From NCBI GenBank assembly GCA_021740915.1, contig JAIOYW010000014.1:96840-160839 (forward strand): a stretch of DNA of 64,000 nucleotides, in the 5' to 3' direction. The notes beneath the pieces were generated by a model. It did not search any database and was not told where the DNA came from. It saw only the letters and a list, made by a program, of their open reading frames with translations. Origin of the DNA: Ignavibacteriales bacterium (lineage in GTDB: Bacteria; Bacteroidota; Ignavibacteria; Ignavibacteriales; Melioribacteraceae). How positions within the stretch are numbered: the stretch's first letter is position 1; each line of letters starts with the position of its first letter. A program made the translations under genes and the position numbers. This document shows positions 9,178-16,644 of this stretch, one piece after another.

Positions 9178-10609
9178 GGCATCTATCACAATTATTGCAA
9201 GGGGCAGTTTCAGTTATTCCAAAGTACTCGAAAATAATTAATTTCCGGCATTTTTCCGCCTTAAAGTAGTTCACAACAGAGAGCAGTTTTTTTCTGTCAC
9301 TCATTATTTTAGCTTCAATAAATTTTTCATCGGATAGTTGCAGTGGAAGCGCATCCACAACTTTCAGGTCCCGGTTTTCGACATCTCCTTCAGTGGCGCC
9401 ATATCGGTCAAGCATACCAAGAGCAGTTTCGAGCCGGAAATCAGTCCTATTCTTATAAACAAGATTTTCTCGTAAAAACTCCAATCCCAAAGAATTAACT
9501 TCCACAATCCGGTTTTTTAGTAATTCATAGAGGCTGTAATAAAATCTTGATTCAGGATTCGACCATTTGATAAAGTCCATCTGGATGTATAAATCATTCT
9601 GATCATAAAGGAGGTAGCAAAATGAAGGTTTTCCATCTCTTCCGGCTCTCCCTATTTCCTGGTAGTATGACTCAATGGAACCCGGCAGCTCAGCATGTAT
9701 TACAAAACGTATATCTGGTTTATCAACGCCCATGCCGAAAGCATTTGTTGCGAGCATAATTTTTTCATTTCCAAAAATAAAATCATTTTGCCTCTTTTTT
9801 CGCTCTTTTGCACTTAGATTACCATGATATATTCCATGCTTAATTCCAGCTTTTGTCAGTTTTGCTGAAAACTCATCGAGAGTCTTGATCAGGGAAAAAT
9901 ATATTATTCCTGCGCCGCTCACAGAATTGATAACAGAAATAATTTTTTCGAATTTTGCACTGCTCCCATAAACATCAAAAGCCCCAAGAAATAAATTCTC
10001 CCTTTCAATACCGCGGTGGAAAACAGCGGTGTTATTGTTCTCAAGATGCAGCTTTTTAATAATATCATTCTGAACTTCCGGAGTTGCAGTGGCTGTAAGG
10101 GCGATTGTGAGAGGATTTCCCAGTAAGTCTCTGAATTCACCGACTCGTGAATAATCCGGCCGGAAGTCATGTCCCCACTCCGATATACAGTGTGCTTCAT
10201 CAACAGCAAGTAAAGAAATCCCTGTTTTTTTTACCGCATCAATAAATTCAGTTTTGCGGAATCTTTCGGGAGTGACATAAAGCAGGCGGGTTTTCCCGGC
10301 CACAAAATCTGCAAGCCGACGTTCGCGTTTGTCAGAAGTGATGGACGAATTAATAAAAGTTGCAGGTAATCCCGCTTTTCGCAATTTATCTACCTGGTCC
10401 TGCATCAATGCGATAAGAGGACTTATTATAATTGTTCTTCCTTCCATGACCATTGCAGGGAACTGGTAACAAAGCGATTTACCGCTGCCAGTCGGCATAA
10501 TGAGCAGAACATTTTTCTTGTCCTCAAGAAGTGTGTTAACAACTTGCTGCTGAATATCCAGAAAACTATCAAAACCAAAAAATTTTTTAAGCTGGGGGAG
10601 GTAGTCCAT
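9164..10609 (-). CDS. recQ: ATP-dependent DNA helicase RecQ (short form)
   Basis: 3'-5' superfamily 2 helicase acting in recombination and fork repair. Helicase motifs are complete: motif I MPTGSGKSLCYQ (about 41), motif II DEAHCISEWGHDFRP (about 137), motif III ALTATATP, and motif VI QEIGRAGRDGKPS (about 318). The protein has about 481 residues against 609 in E. coli. It ends at the zinc-binding cysteines (CRKLIIFEYF...CNNCDRC), so the winged-helix RQC and HRDC domains are missing. This short form is common in Bacteroidota-group genomes, and a second full-length RecQ may exist elsewhere. ATG 10609 is preferred over GTG 10618. First gene of the five-gene run down to queG. Confidence 0.93.
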   Translation of the reverse strand: MDYLPQLKKFFGFDSFLDIQQQVVNTLLEDKKNVLLIMPTGSGKSLCYQFPAMVMEGRTIIISPLIALMQDQVDKLRKAGLPATFINSSITSDKRERRLADFVAGKTRLLYVTPERFRKTEFIDAVKKTGISLLAVDEAHCISEWGHDFRPDYSRVGEFRDLLGNPLTIALTATATPEVQNDIIKKLHLENNNTAVFHRGIERENLFLGAFDVYGSSAKFEKIISVINSVSGAGIIYFSLIKTLDEFSAKLTKAGIKHGIYHGNLSAKERKKRQNDFIFGNEKIMLATNAFGMGVDKPDIRFVIHAELPGSIESYYQEIGRAGRDGKPSFCYLLYDQNDLYIQMDFIKWSNPESRFYYSLYELLKNRIVEVNSLGLEFLRENLVYKNRTDFRLETALGMLDRYGATEGDVENRDLKVVDALPLQLSDEKFIEAKIMSDRKKLLSVVNYFKAEKCRKLIIFEYFGITETAPCNNCDRCHAEE

Positions 10610-10768
10610 TAATCTCACTTAATTGATATCGAATTTATAAATTATTGTGCACACGAGGAAACGCGTGATATAAGTATTCCTTGATATTCTTTTGATAAAG
10701 CCGGTACTGAATGTCTAAAAAGAAGAAGGTAAATCGCGTTAGTCTTCTTTCAGAAAAATTACAGTTAA

Positions 10769-12616
10769 CTATACCGGGTTCTCTGTGCCGTCAGGGGAAG
10801 GTGTCAGACCTGTTTCCGAATTATTGTCTTTCCGGTCGGCATGAAGTCCAAGATCATTTTCGTATTGCTCAATCTGGGCAAGTAAGTTTTTTTCCATAGT
10901 TATCAACTGGGAGATCTTTGCTGTAAGTTCTTCCTTTTTGATATCCAGGTGAGCATTCTCTTCTTTTGCGTTAGTCAGGGAAGTTTTAACATCCGAGAGA
11001 TCAGCCTGTTGTTTTTCAAGCTCCTCCTCGAATTTTTTCAACTCTTCCAGGACCAGCCTTTCACGGCCTTCAAGTTCATTGTATGTTTTAGAGGAGTCCG
11101 CAAGAATCTGCCTCATTTGATCCTGGAGTGAGTTGCGCTGATTCTGAAGTCTCTCGTTGTCGTTCTTAAGTTCCATAAGGAACATTTTTTGTCTGTTTTC
11201 CTGATCTTTCAGAGCGAGTAAAGAAGCAGCAACTGCGGATTTTTCATTCTCAAGATCGGTCACAGCCAATTCTGTGGATTTACGCTCTTTCTGAAGTACT
11301 TTAATAAGCCCGTTATATTCGGCAATCTGAGTGTTTTTTTCAAGAATGAATTTCTCTTTTTCCTTGATCTTTCTATCCAGCAGAAGCATTTCCTGTTTCA
11401 TCGCCGAAATTTTATTTTTCGTCTCAGATATTTCAGAAAGAAAATTCTGCATGGTTTCGGAGAGTTTACTTTCAATTGTGAGATAAGTCTCTTCCATTTT
11501 AAAGCGGTTTTTCTCAATCTCATCCATCTGAGAATTTAATGCGGCAATCCCCTCACGGAGTGTATCTTCATTCTCTTTATGTTCAAGCACTGAAGTTTTA
11601 AGATCGGAAAGTAAAGTCTCCAGTTTTTTGATCTCCTCAGTCAGTCCGTTTTTCCTCTTTTCCCCGACAGCTAATTCATCGTTCATCGATTTCAATAAAG
11701 TCTTTCTGGAGCTGATCTCGTCTTCAATTCTTAAAAGGTCGCCGCGTTTAAATTGAATCTCTTCGGTTAAGGCATCCTTTTTAATATTATAGTCGTTATA
11801 CAACTTATCTTTTTCAGCGAGTTGATTAGCGAGGCTTGTAATTCCGTATTCAAGGGAATTCTTTAACTCCTGATTAAATGAAATCCTGTCATTGATTTCC
11901 CTCAGCAGTTCTTGTTTCTCGGCCTCTTCTTTTTTTAGATTAATGATTTTGTTGCTGATCGCTTCATTTTCTTCACGAAACCGGAGAATTCGTTGTTCGG
12001 TTTCCCTGATCTCTTTTTCGTAAGCTGAAATTTTAGCCTGGAGATCATCTGTCTGGCTTTTTGTATCAGCGAGTTTCTGAGTATTTACTGCCAGATCTTC
12101 TTCTACCTTAGTTTCAGATTCTTTGAGAGTAGATACCTTTTGTTCGTAATCAAGTATCTGTATATCGAGAGTTTCGTATTTTACTGAAAGATCACGGATT
12201 TTTTCTTCAAGATCGTCAACTGCATTCTGTCTCTCAGTTATTAGTTCATCGAGTTCTTCAGCAGATTTTGTTAATAACGATTTATTCTCTGATAATTCAT
12301 CGATCTCATCTTCCTGGACGTCAACCAGTTTCTCAAATTGAATCTTCTGTAGCTCGAGCTCAGCAATACGTTTTTCGAGTTGTTTTATAAGAGAATTTTT
12401 TTCTTCCTCATCATTGCTTAAATTTTTAATACTATTAAGTAGTGCATTTTTTTCCCGGGCAATGTCCGAGAGCTCTTCTCTTGCGCCGCTAACTCTTTTA
12501 TCTAATTCTTCAAGGCTGCCGCTTTTTTCAAGTATAACGTGAAGCTGATTCTTTAATTCGTCATTCTCTTCGATAAGACGATCGACATCATCCCTGTTTC
12601 TTTTGAGAATACTCAT
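10769..12616 (-). CDS. Long coiled-coil protein, function unknown
   Basis: 615 residues, almost all heptad-rich coiled coil with high E, K, L, Q content from about residue 10 to 590. A short disordered tail follows (ADRKDNNSETGLTPSPDG). No ATPase motif, so it is not an SMC protein although the helix resembles SMC arms; no signal peptide and no membrane segment. The start ATG has GAGG at a good distance. It stands alone between recQ and a YbaN gene. Searches will give many spurious hits to SMC, myosin or tropomyosin through composition alone. A cytoskeletal or scaffold role is possible but nothing in the context supports one. Confidence 0.75.
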   Translation of the reverse strand: MSILKRNRDDVDRLIEENDELKNQLHVILEKSGSLEELDKRVSGAREELSDIAREKNALLNSIKNLSNDEEEKNSLIKQLEKRIAELELQKIQFEKLVDVQEDEIDELSENKSLLTKSAEELDELITERQNAVDDLEEKIRDLSVKYETLDIQILDYEQKVSTLKESETKVEEDLAVNTQKLADTKSQTDDLQAKISAYEKEIRETEQRILRFREENEAISNKIINLKKEEAEKQELLREINDRISFNQELKNSLEYGITSLANQLAEKDKLYNDYNIKKDALTEEIQFKRGDLLRIEDEISSRKTLLKSMNDELAVGEKRKNGLTEEIKKLETLLSDLKTSVLEHKENEDTLREGIAALNSQMDEIEKNRFKMEETYLTIESKLSETMQNFLSEISETKNKISAMKQEMLLLDRKIKEKEKFILEKNTQIAEYNGLIKVLQKERKSTELAVTDLENEKSAVAASLLALKDQENRQKMFLMELKNDNERLQNQRNSLQDQMRQILADSSKTYNELEGRERLVLEELKKFEEELEKQQADLSDVKTSLTNAKEENAHLDIKKEELTAKISQLITMEKNLLAQIEQYENDLGLHADRKDNNSETGLTPSPDGTENPV

Positions 12617-12724
12617 TTTTTCCTCGGAATGGGATATATTAAGTCATTTTTTAACATAAAACCGCTTAATCTCATTAGATAAAAATATTGAAATAAAAAT
12701 TCAGAATCACAAAATTAAATAAAG

Positions 12725-13132
12725 TTATTCGGTTTCTGTTGTTCCGTAAACCGTTTTCAATGAAATGATCAGCGATGTTAACCCCGCAGCAAGTGAAAAC
12801 AGCATAGCTTTAAAGAACATTGAATCTACAACATATAATGCAGAATAAAACAAAGATATGTTAAGCATCAGAATTGCAAAAAATTTTGCTTTAACAGGCA
12901 TACCGCGGTGTTTCCTGTAATTCCTGATATATTTACCAAAATATTTATTGTGTAATAGAGAATGATAAAATTTTTCAGAACTTCTTGAAAAAAAGTAGGT
13001 CGCAAGCAGAAAAAATACTGTGGTCGGCAATACAGGAAGAATGATCCCCAGTATGCCTAAACCAATAAAAAACCAGCCCGCAATAATAAAAAGCCGGCGC
13101 AGGACAGGGTTTTTGATCAGATTTATTTCCAA
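12725..13132 (-). CDS. YbaN-family (DUF454) inner-membrane protein
   Basis: 135 residues with the DUF454 signature: an N-terminal membrane segment GWFFIGLGILGIILPVLPTT, then FFLLATYFFSRSSEKFYHSLL and the charged NKYFGKYIRNYRKHRGMP motif, followed by two C-terminal membrane helices. The family is widespread and uncharacterised; in E. coli ybaN neighbours priC. The start codon is a TTG preceded by GGAGAAA about 11 nt upstream. Isolated gene, with 308 bp free upstream. Confidence 0.88.
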   Translation of the reverse strand: MEINLIKNPVLRRLFIIAGWFFIGLGILGIILPVLPTTVFFLLATYFFSRSSEKFYHSLLHNKYFGKYIRNYRKHRGMPVKAKFFAILMLNISLFYSALYVVDSMFFKAMLFSLAAGLTSLIISLKTVYGTTETE

Positions 13133-13440
13133 AACAAATATTTCTCCATATAAAAAAAGAAATATATTAATATATTTTGTTTTGACAAAACTTAGTATCT
13201 TATTTAATTACAATGCCTTACAAAAGATTGCCCGATATCTGACCACGAATACCCCATATATACTGAATGAAATGCTTAAAAATTCACTCAATTACCTGAC
13301 CTTGCTCAATCATTTTGCATTAACCTCTGGGAGAAGAGGGCTGCAAAAGTAAACTTATCATTAATAATTGATGTTTATTAATCTATTTGATGAAACCAAA
13401 AATATAATAAGACATCATATCCTATATTAAAAGGAAAATA
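13133..13440. other. Intergenic region between divergent ybaN-like and tauE-like genes
   Basis: 308 bp, AT-rich, with no convincing gene. It must contain the promoters of both flanking genes. A small inverted repeat TTTTGT-TTTG-ACAAAA lies near 13180. AAAGGA just before 13441 is the ribosome-binding site of the TauE gene. Confidence 0.6.
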
Positions 13441-14232
13441 ATGGAATTTGCAGGATATTTTGCAGCAATTTTAATTGGATTAGTGCTTGGAATAATGGGC
13501 GGCGGCGGATCGATCCTGGCTGTTCCTGTTCTTGTCTATCTTTTTGGTTTTCAGCCGGTTATTTCAACTTCATACTCACTTTTTATTGTTGGATTCACAG
13601 CGTTTATCGGGGCATGGAATTATTACAGGAACAAAGAAATTGATTTCAAGGCAGCTCTTTATTTTGGCTTTCCTTCGATGGTCTCCGTGTTCTTTACAAG
13701 GAAAATAATCCTGCCATCGCTGCCGGAATTTATTCCGTTTTTTGGAATGTTCGAAATAAACAAACAAACTGCCATCATGGTTTTATTTTCAATTCTTATG
13801 GTGATTTCGGCGGTATCAATGATCAGGAAGAAAAAATACTTTTCGTCAGAAAATGGAGAAAAACCTGATCCTTTGATAATAATTCTCGCCGGTGCAGGCG
13901 AAGGACTCCTCACAGGTCTTGTCGGGGCGGGTGGCGGGTTTTTAATTATTCCCGCACTTGTAGTTCTTACCGGGATAGATATGAAAAAGGCAGTTGGTAC
14001 TTCACTTTTAATTATTGCTGTGAAATCGGTTATCGGCTTTTCCGGAGACTTTGGTCATATAGTCATTGATCCGCTTTTTCTGGCAGTTTTTTCTGCACTT
14101 ACTGCGGTCGGAATAATTATTGGGATATATTCTGCTTCAAAAATATCCGGTGAGAAACTAAAACCAGCCTTTGGATGGTTTGTACTAGTGATGGGTGCAT
14201 TTATTCTTATAAAAGAAATAATAATAAAATAA
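13441..14232 (+). CDS. TauE/SafE-family sulfur-compound permease
   Basis: 263 residues with about eight predicted membrane helices in two homologous halves. Each half starts with the glycine-rich TauE/SafE motif: GLVLGIMGGGGSILAVPVL near residue 15, and GLLTGLVGAGGGFLIIPAL near 155. The family moves sulfite, sulfonates or thiosulfate-type anions across the inner membrane. It is first of a three-gene plus-strand set with a rhodanese (10 bp downstream) and a CstB-like enzyme. That matches the tauE-cstA-cstB grouping of the persulfide-responsive cst operon of staphylococci, so export of sulfite or thiosulfate made by the downstream enzymes is likely. Confidence 0.9.
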   Translation: MEFAGYFAAILIGLVLGIMGGGGSILAVPVLVYLFGFQPVISTSYSLFIVGFTAFIGAWNYYRNKEIDFKAALYFGFPSMVSVFFTRKIILPSLPEFIPFFGMFEINKQTAIMVLFSILMVISAVSMIRKKKYFSSENGEKPDPLIIILAGAGEGLLTGLVGAGGGFLIIPALVVLTGIDMKKAVGTSLLIIAVKSVIGFSGDFGHIVIDPLFLAVFSALTAVGIIIGIYSASKISGEKLKPAFGWFVLVMGAFILIKEIIIK

Positions 14233-14242
14233 AGGTATATAA

Positions 14243-14590
14243 ATGAGTATAATATCGTCAATCTTTGGTCAGCGGACCATAGTTGAAAATCTGGATTATG
14301 CTGCCTTTGCTGAAGGTATCAAAAGCGATCCACTTGCTGTTTTGCTTGATACACGTACAAAAGCGGAATTTAACGACGGGCATATTCCTAATTCAGTTCT
14401 AATAGACTTCATGTCCCCGAAATTCAAAGATGATATCTCGAAACTGGATACTTCGAAATCATATTATGTTTATTGCAGGAGCGGGAATCGAAGCTATCAT
14501 GCCTGCAAACTGATGAAGCAGATTGGTTTTGAAAAAGTATTCAACCTGGCCGATGGTATAATTGGTTGGGAAGGTAAAATAGTAAGGTAA
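14243..14590 (+). CDS. Rhodanese-like sulfurtransferase
   Basis: 115 residues, one rhodanese domain. The active-site loop is CRSGNRS, with the cysteine at about residue 77 after YYVY. The upstream DTRTKAEFNDGHIP is the usual rhodanese CH2A-type motif. No signal peptide, so cytoplasmic. It sits 10 bp after the TauE gene and 14 bp before the CstB-like gene. In this setting it would move sulfane sulfur between low-molecular-weight thiols and proteins, comparable to the rhodanese part of CstA. It lacks the TusA-like domains of CstA. Confidence 0.92.
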   Translation: MSIISSIFGQRTIVENLDYAAFAEGIKSDPLAVLLDTRTKAEFNDGHIPNSVLIDFMSPKFKDDISKLDTSKSYYVYCRSGNRSYHACKLMKQIGFEKVFNLADGIIGWEGKIVR

Positions 14591-14604
14591 TTTCAGGAGA
14601 TATT

Positions 14605-16053
14605 ATGTTTTTTCAACACGTTTATGAGAAAGGTCTTGCCCAGGCAAGTTATATAATAGGCTGCCAGGCTACAGGAGAAGCAATAGTTATTGATCCCAAA
14701 AGAGATATTTCAACTTATCTTGAAATTGCTGAAATTGAAAAACTGAAAATACGATATATCACCGAGACGCATATTCATGCAGATTTCCTCAGCGGAGCAA
14801 GAGAATTGGCTGCTGCCACCGGGGGTGAATTGCTTCTTTCAGATGAAGGCGGTGATGAATGGAAATATGATTTTCCACATAAGGGTTTGCGGGATGGCAG
14901 CATAATAAAATTAGGAAATCTGTCTCTGGAAGTAATACATACTCCGGGTCATACTCCCGAGCATATAAGTTTTCTTCTTACAGATAAACCTGCCGGCGAT
15001 GTCCCTGTTATGGTTTTCACAGGGGATTTTGTCTTTGTGGGTGATGTCGGAAGACCAGATCTGCTTGAAGAAGCCGCAGGATTTAAAGGGACCAAAGTTG
15101 ATGGCGCAAAACAAATGTTCGCATCATTAAAAAAATTCAGGAATTTGCCGGATTTTGTTCAGGTATGGCCTGGTCACGGGGCAGGAAGTGCATGTGGAAA
15201 GGCATTAGGAGCAGTTCCAAGCAGCACTGTCGGTTATGAGAAGTTTGTCAACTGGGCGCTGAAAATGAATGATGAAGCTGAATTTGTCGAAAAATTACTT
15301 GAAGGTCAGCCAGAACCACCGCGCTATTTCGCCATGATGAAAAAATTGAATAAGACCGGACCCGAAGTTTTAGGTGGAGAACCACACCCGGCAAAGCTGA
15401 CCCTCGGTCAGTTCAAATCAGCATTGGAGTCCGGTATCACACTTGTTGACACAAGGGACAAGATATCCTTTGCCGGAGGACATATTCCCGGCGCTATTAA
15501 TATCAGGGACGACAGTTCATTCAGCACCTGGGCTGGCTGGATGCTGAATTACGATGCACCTTTTTTGCTGGTAGCCTCCGATGAAAGAATAGCAGAAATA
15601 ACAAGGGGACTGATTCGTATCGGTCTTGATAAAATTCATGGATACATTTCTGATCTGAATATCTGGACAAACCAGGGCTTTGAACTTGAGACGCTGAATC
15701 AGATTTCAGTTTGTGATCTTGAAGAAAAGCTGGAAACCGGCGAATTCGAGATTATTGATGTAAGGGGTAAATCAGAATACGAAAAGGAAAGAATTTCGGG
15801 AGCAGTAAATATTCCGGCAGGGTATATTGCCCGGAGTCTTGATATTATCCCCAAGGATAAGAATGTTGTTCTGCATTGTGCCGCTGGTGATAGAAGCAGC
15901 ATTGCCGCAAGTATTCTCCTGAAAATGGGTTATTCAAATGTTTATAACCTGACCGGTGGTATCTCGGCATGGAAGCAAAAAGGTTTCAGAATGCTTGAAG
16001 GTAAACCCTCCGATTACCACAAGGAAATAGATGAGCTTATTCTGAATAATTGA
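14605..16053 (+). CDS. CstB-like persulfide dioxygenase-rhodanese fusion
   Basis: 482 residues in three parts. Residues 1-245 form an MBL-fold persulfide dioxygenase (ETHE1-like) with the iron-binding motif THIHADFLSGARELA and HTPGHTPEHIS, plus GDFVFVGDVGRPD. Residues about 255-350 form a pseudo-rhodanese: VDTRDKISFAGGHIPGA is present but the active-site cysteine position reads VASDERIAE. Residues about 365-475 form a full rhodanese with CAAGDRSS, cysteine near 422. This order is that of staphylococcal CstB, which converts persulfide to thiosulfate and detoxifies sulfide-derived species. No CstR-type repressor or sulfide:quinone reductase gene is seen nearby. AGGAG lies before the ATG. Confidence 0.92.
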   Translation: MFFQHVYEKGLAQASYIIGCQATGEAIVIDPKRDISTYLEIAEIEKLKIRYITETHIHADFLSGARELAAATGGELLLSDEGGDEWKYDFPHKGLRDGSIIKLGNLSLEVIHTPGHTPEHISFLLTDKPAGDVPVMVFTGDFVFVGDVGRPDLLEEAAGFKGTKVDGAKQMFASLKKFRNLPDFVQVWPGHGAGSACGKALGAVPSSTVGYEKFVNWALKMNDEAEFVEKLLEGQPEPPRYFAMMKKLNKTGPEVLGGEPHPAKLTLGQFKSALESGITLVDTRDKISFAGGHIPGAINIRDDSSFSTWAGWMLNYDAPFLLVASDERIAEITRGLIRIGLDKIHGYISDLNIWTNQGFELETLNQISVCDLEEKLETGEFEIIDVRGKSEYEKERISGAVNIPAGYIARSLDIIPKDKNVVLHCAAGDRSSIAASILLKMGYSNVYNLTGGISAWKQKGFRMLEGKPSDYHKEIDELILNN

Positions 16054-16073
16054 TATTATTCTTAAAATTTTCG

Positions 16074-16108
16074 ACCGGGATTGAAAGAATTCGCCTTCCG
16101 ATCCCGGT
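16074..16108 (+). terminator. Probable transcription terminator after the sulfur cassette
   Basis: ACCGGGAT (16074-16081) and ATCCCGGT (16101-16108) form an 8-bp GC-rich stem with a 19-nt loop, followed by TGATTTTTG. It lies 21 bp past the stop of the CstB-like gene. The T-run is modest, so the call is moderate. Confidence 0.55.
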
Positions 16109-16207
16109 TGATTTTTGTATTCGCTAATTGCCCCGCAACAAAATCATTTTGTTTAAAAATTTCCCCAAAATACCATTCGCCTCAGTTGTAATTTATTCTT
16201 TTCCATA

Positions 16208-16251
16208 CTGCAAGTCTTGCTCAAGCCCTTACTATTTTTAAATAGTTGCAG
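16208..16251. repeat. Compound inverted repeat upstream of the DUF4870 gene
   Basis: CTGCAA (16208-16213) is complementary to TTGCAG (16246-16251), and directly inside the right arm CTATTT-TT-AAATAG (16232-16245) forms a second small hairpin. It sits 40 bp before the DUF4870 start and may be regulatory; no family is recognised. Confidence 0.35.
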
Positions 16252-16290
16252 GAATTATTTATATTTTATTCTGCATAATTCTGGATTAAA

Positions 16291-16644
16291 ATGAACGAGA
16301 TAACAATGAGCCGTGATGAGAGACTTTGGGGTATGCTCACACATCTTTCCGCTTTTGCTTTTTTTATAATACCTTTCGGGAATATAATTGGACCTCTGGT
16401 TATCTGGCTAATCAAAAAAGAGGAATATGCTTTCGTTGAAGAGCAGGGGAAAGAGTCGATAAACTTTCAGATCACTGTTACTATAGCGATTGGAATTTCA
16501 GTGATGCTGATCTTTTTTTTGATCGGAATTATAATGCTTCTCGCCACAGTCATTACCGGATTCATTTTCGTAGTACAGGCATCGATCAGGTCAAACGATG
16601 GTCTTCCCTTCCGGTATCCTTACAGCATAAAAATCATTAAATAA
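16291..16644 (+). CDS. DUF4870-domain membrane protein
   Basis: 117 residues with the DUF4870 pattern: RLWGMLTHLSAFAFFIIPFG at the N-terminus, a first hydrophobic helix, the WLIKKEEYAFVEEQGKESIN motif, then two more membrane helices. Function of the family is unknown. Its TAA stop is followed at once by the ATG of the secreted carboxypeptidase gene, so the two may be translationally coupled. An internal ATG at 16306 (MSRDERL) is an alternative start. Confidence 0.88.
   Translation: MNEITMSRDERLWGMLTHLSAFAFFIIPFGNIIGPLVIWLIKKEEYAFVEEQGKESINFQITVTIAIGISVMLIFFLIGIIMLLATVITGFIFVVQASIRSNDGLPFRYPYSIKIIK

Noticed and set aside
10711..10899. Small lysine-rich plus-strand frame starting MSKKKK
   Set aside because: Mostly antisense to the end of the coiled-coil gene, with no ribosome-binding site or family match.
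10769..12616. SMC ATPase
   Set aside because: No Walker A, Walker B or signature motif; similarity is only coiled-coil composition.
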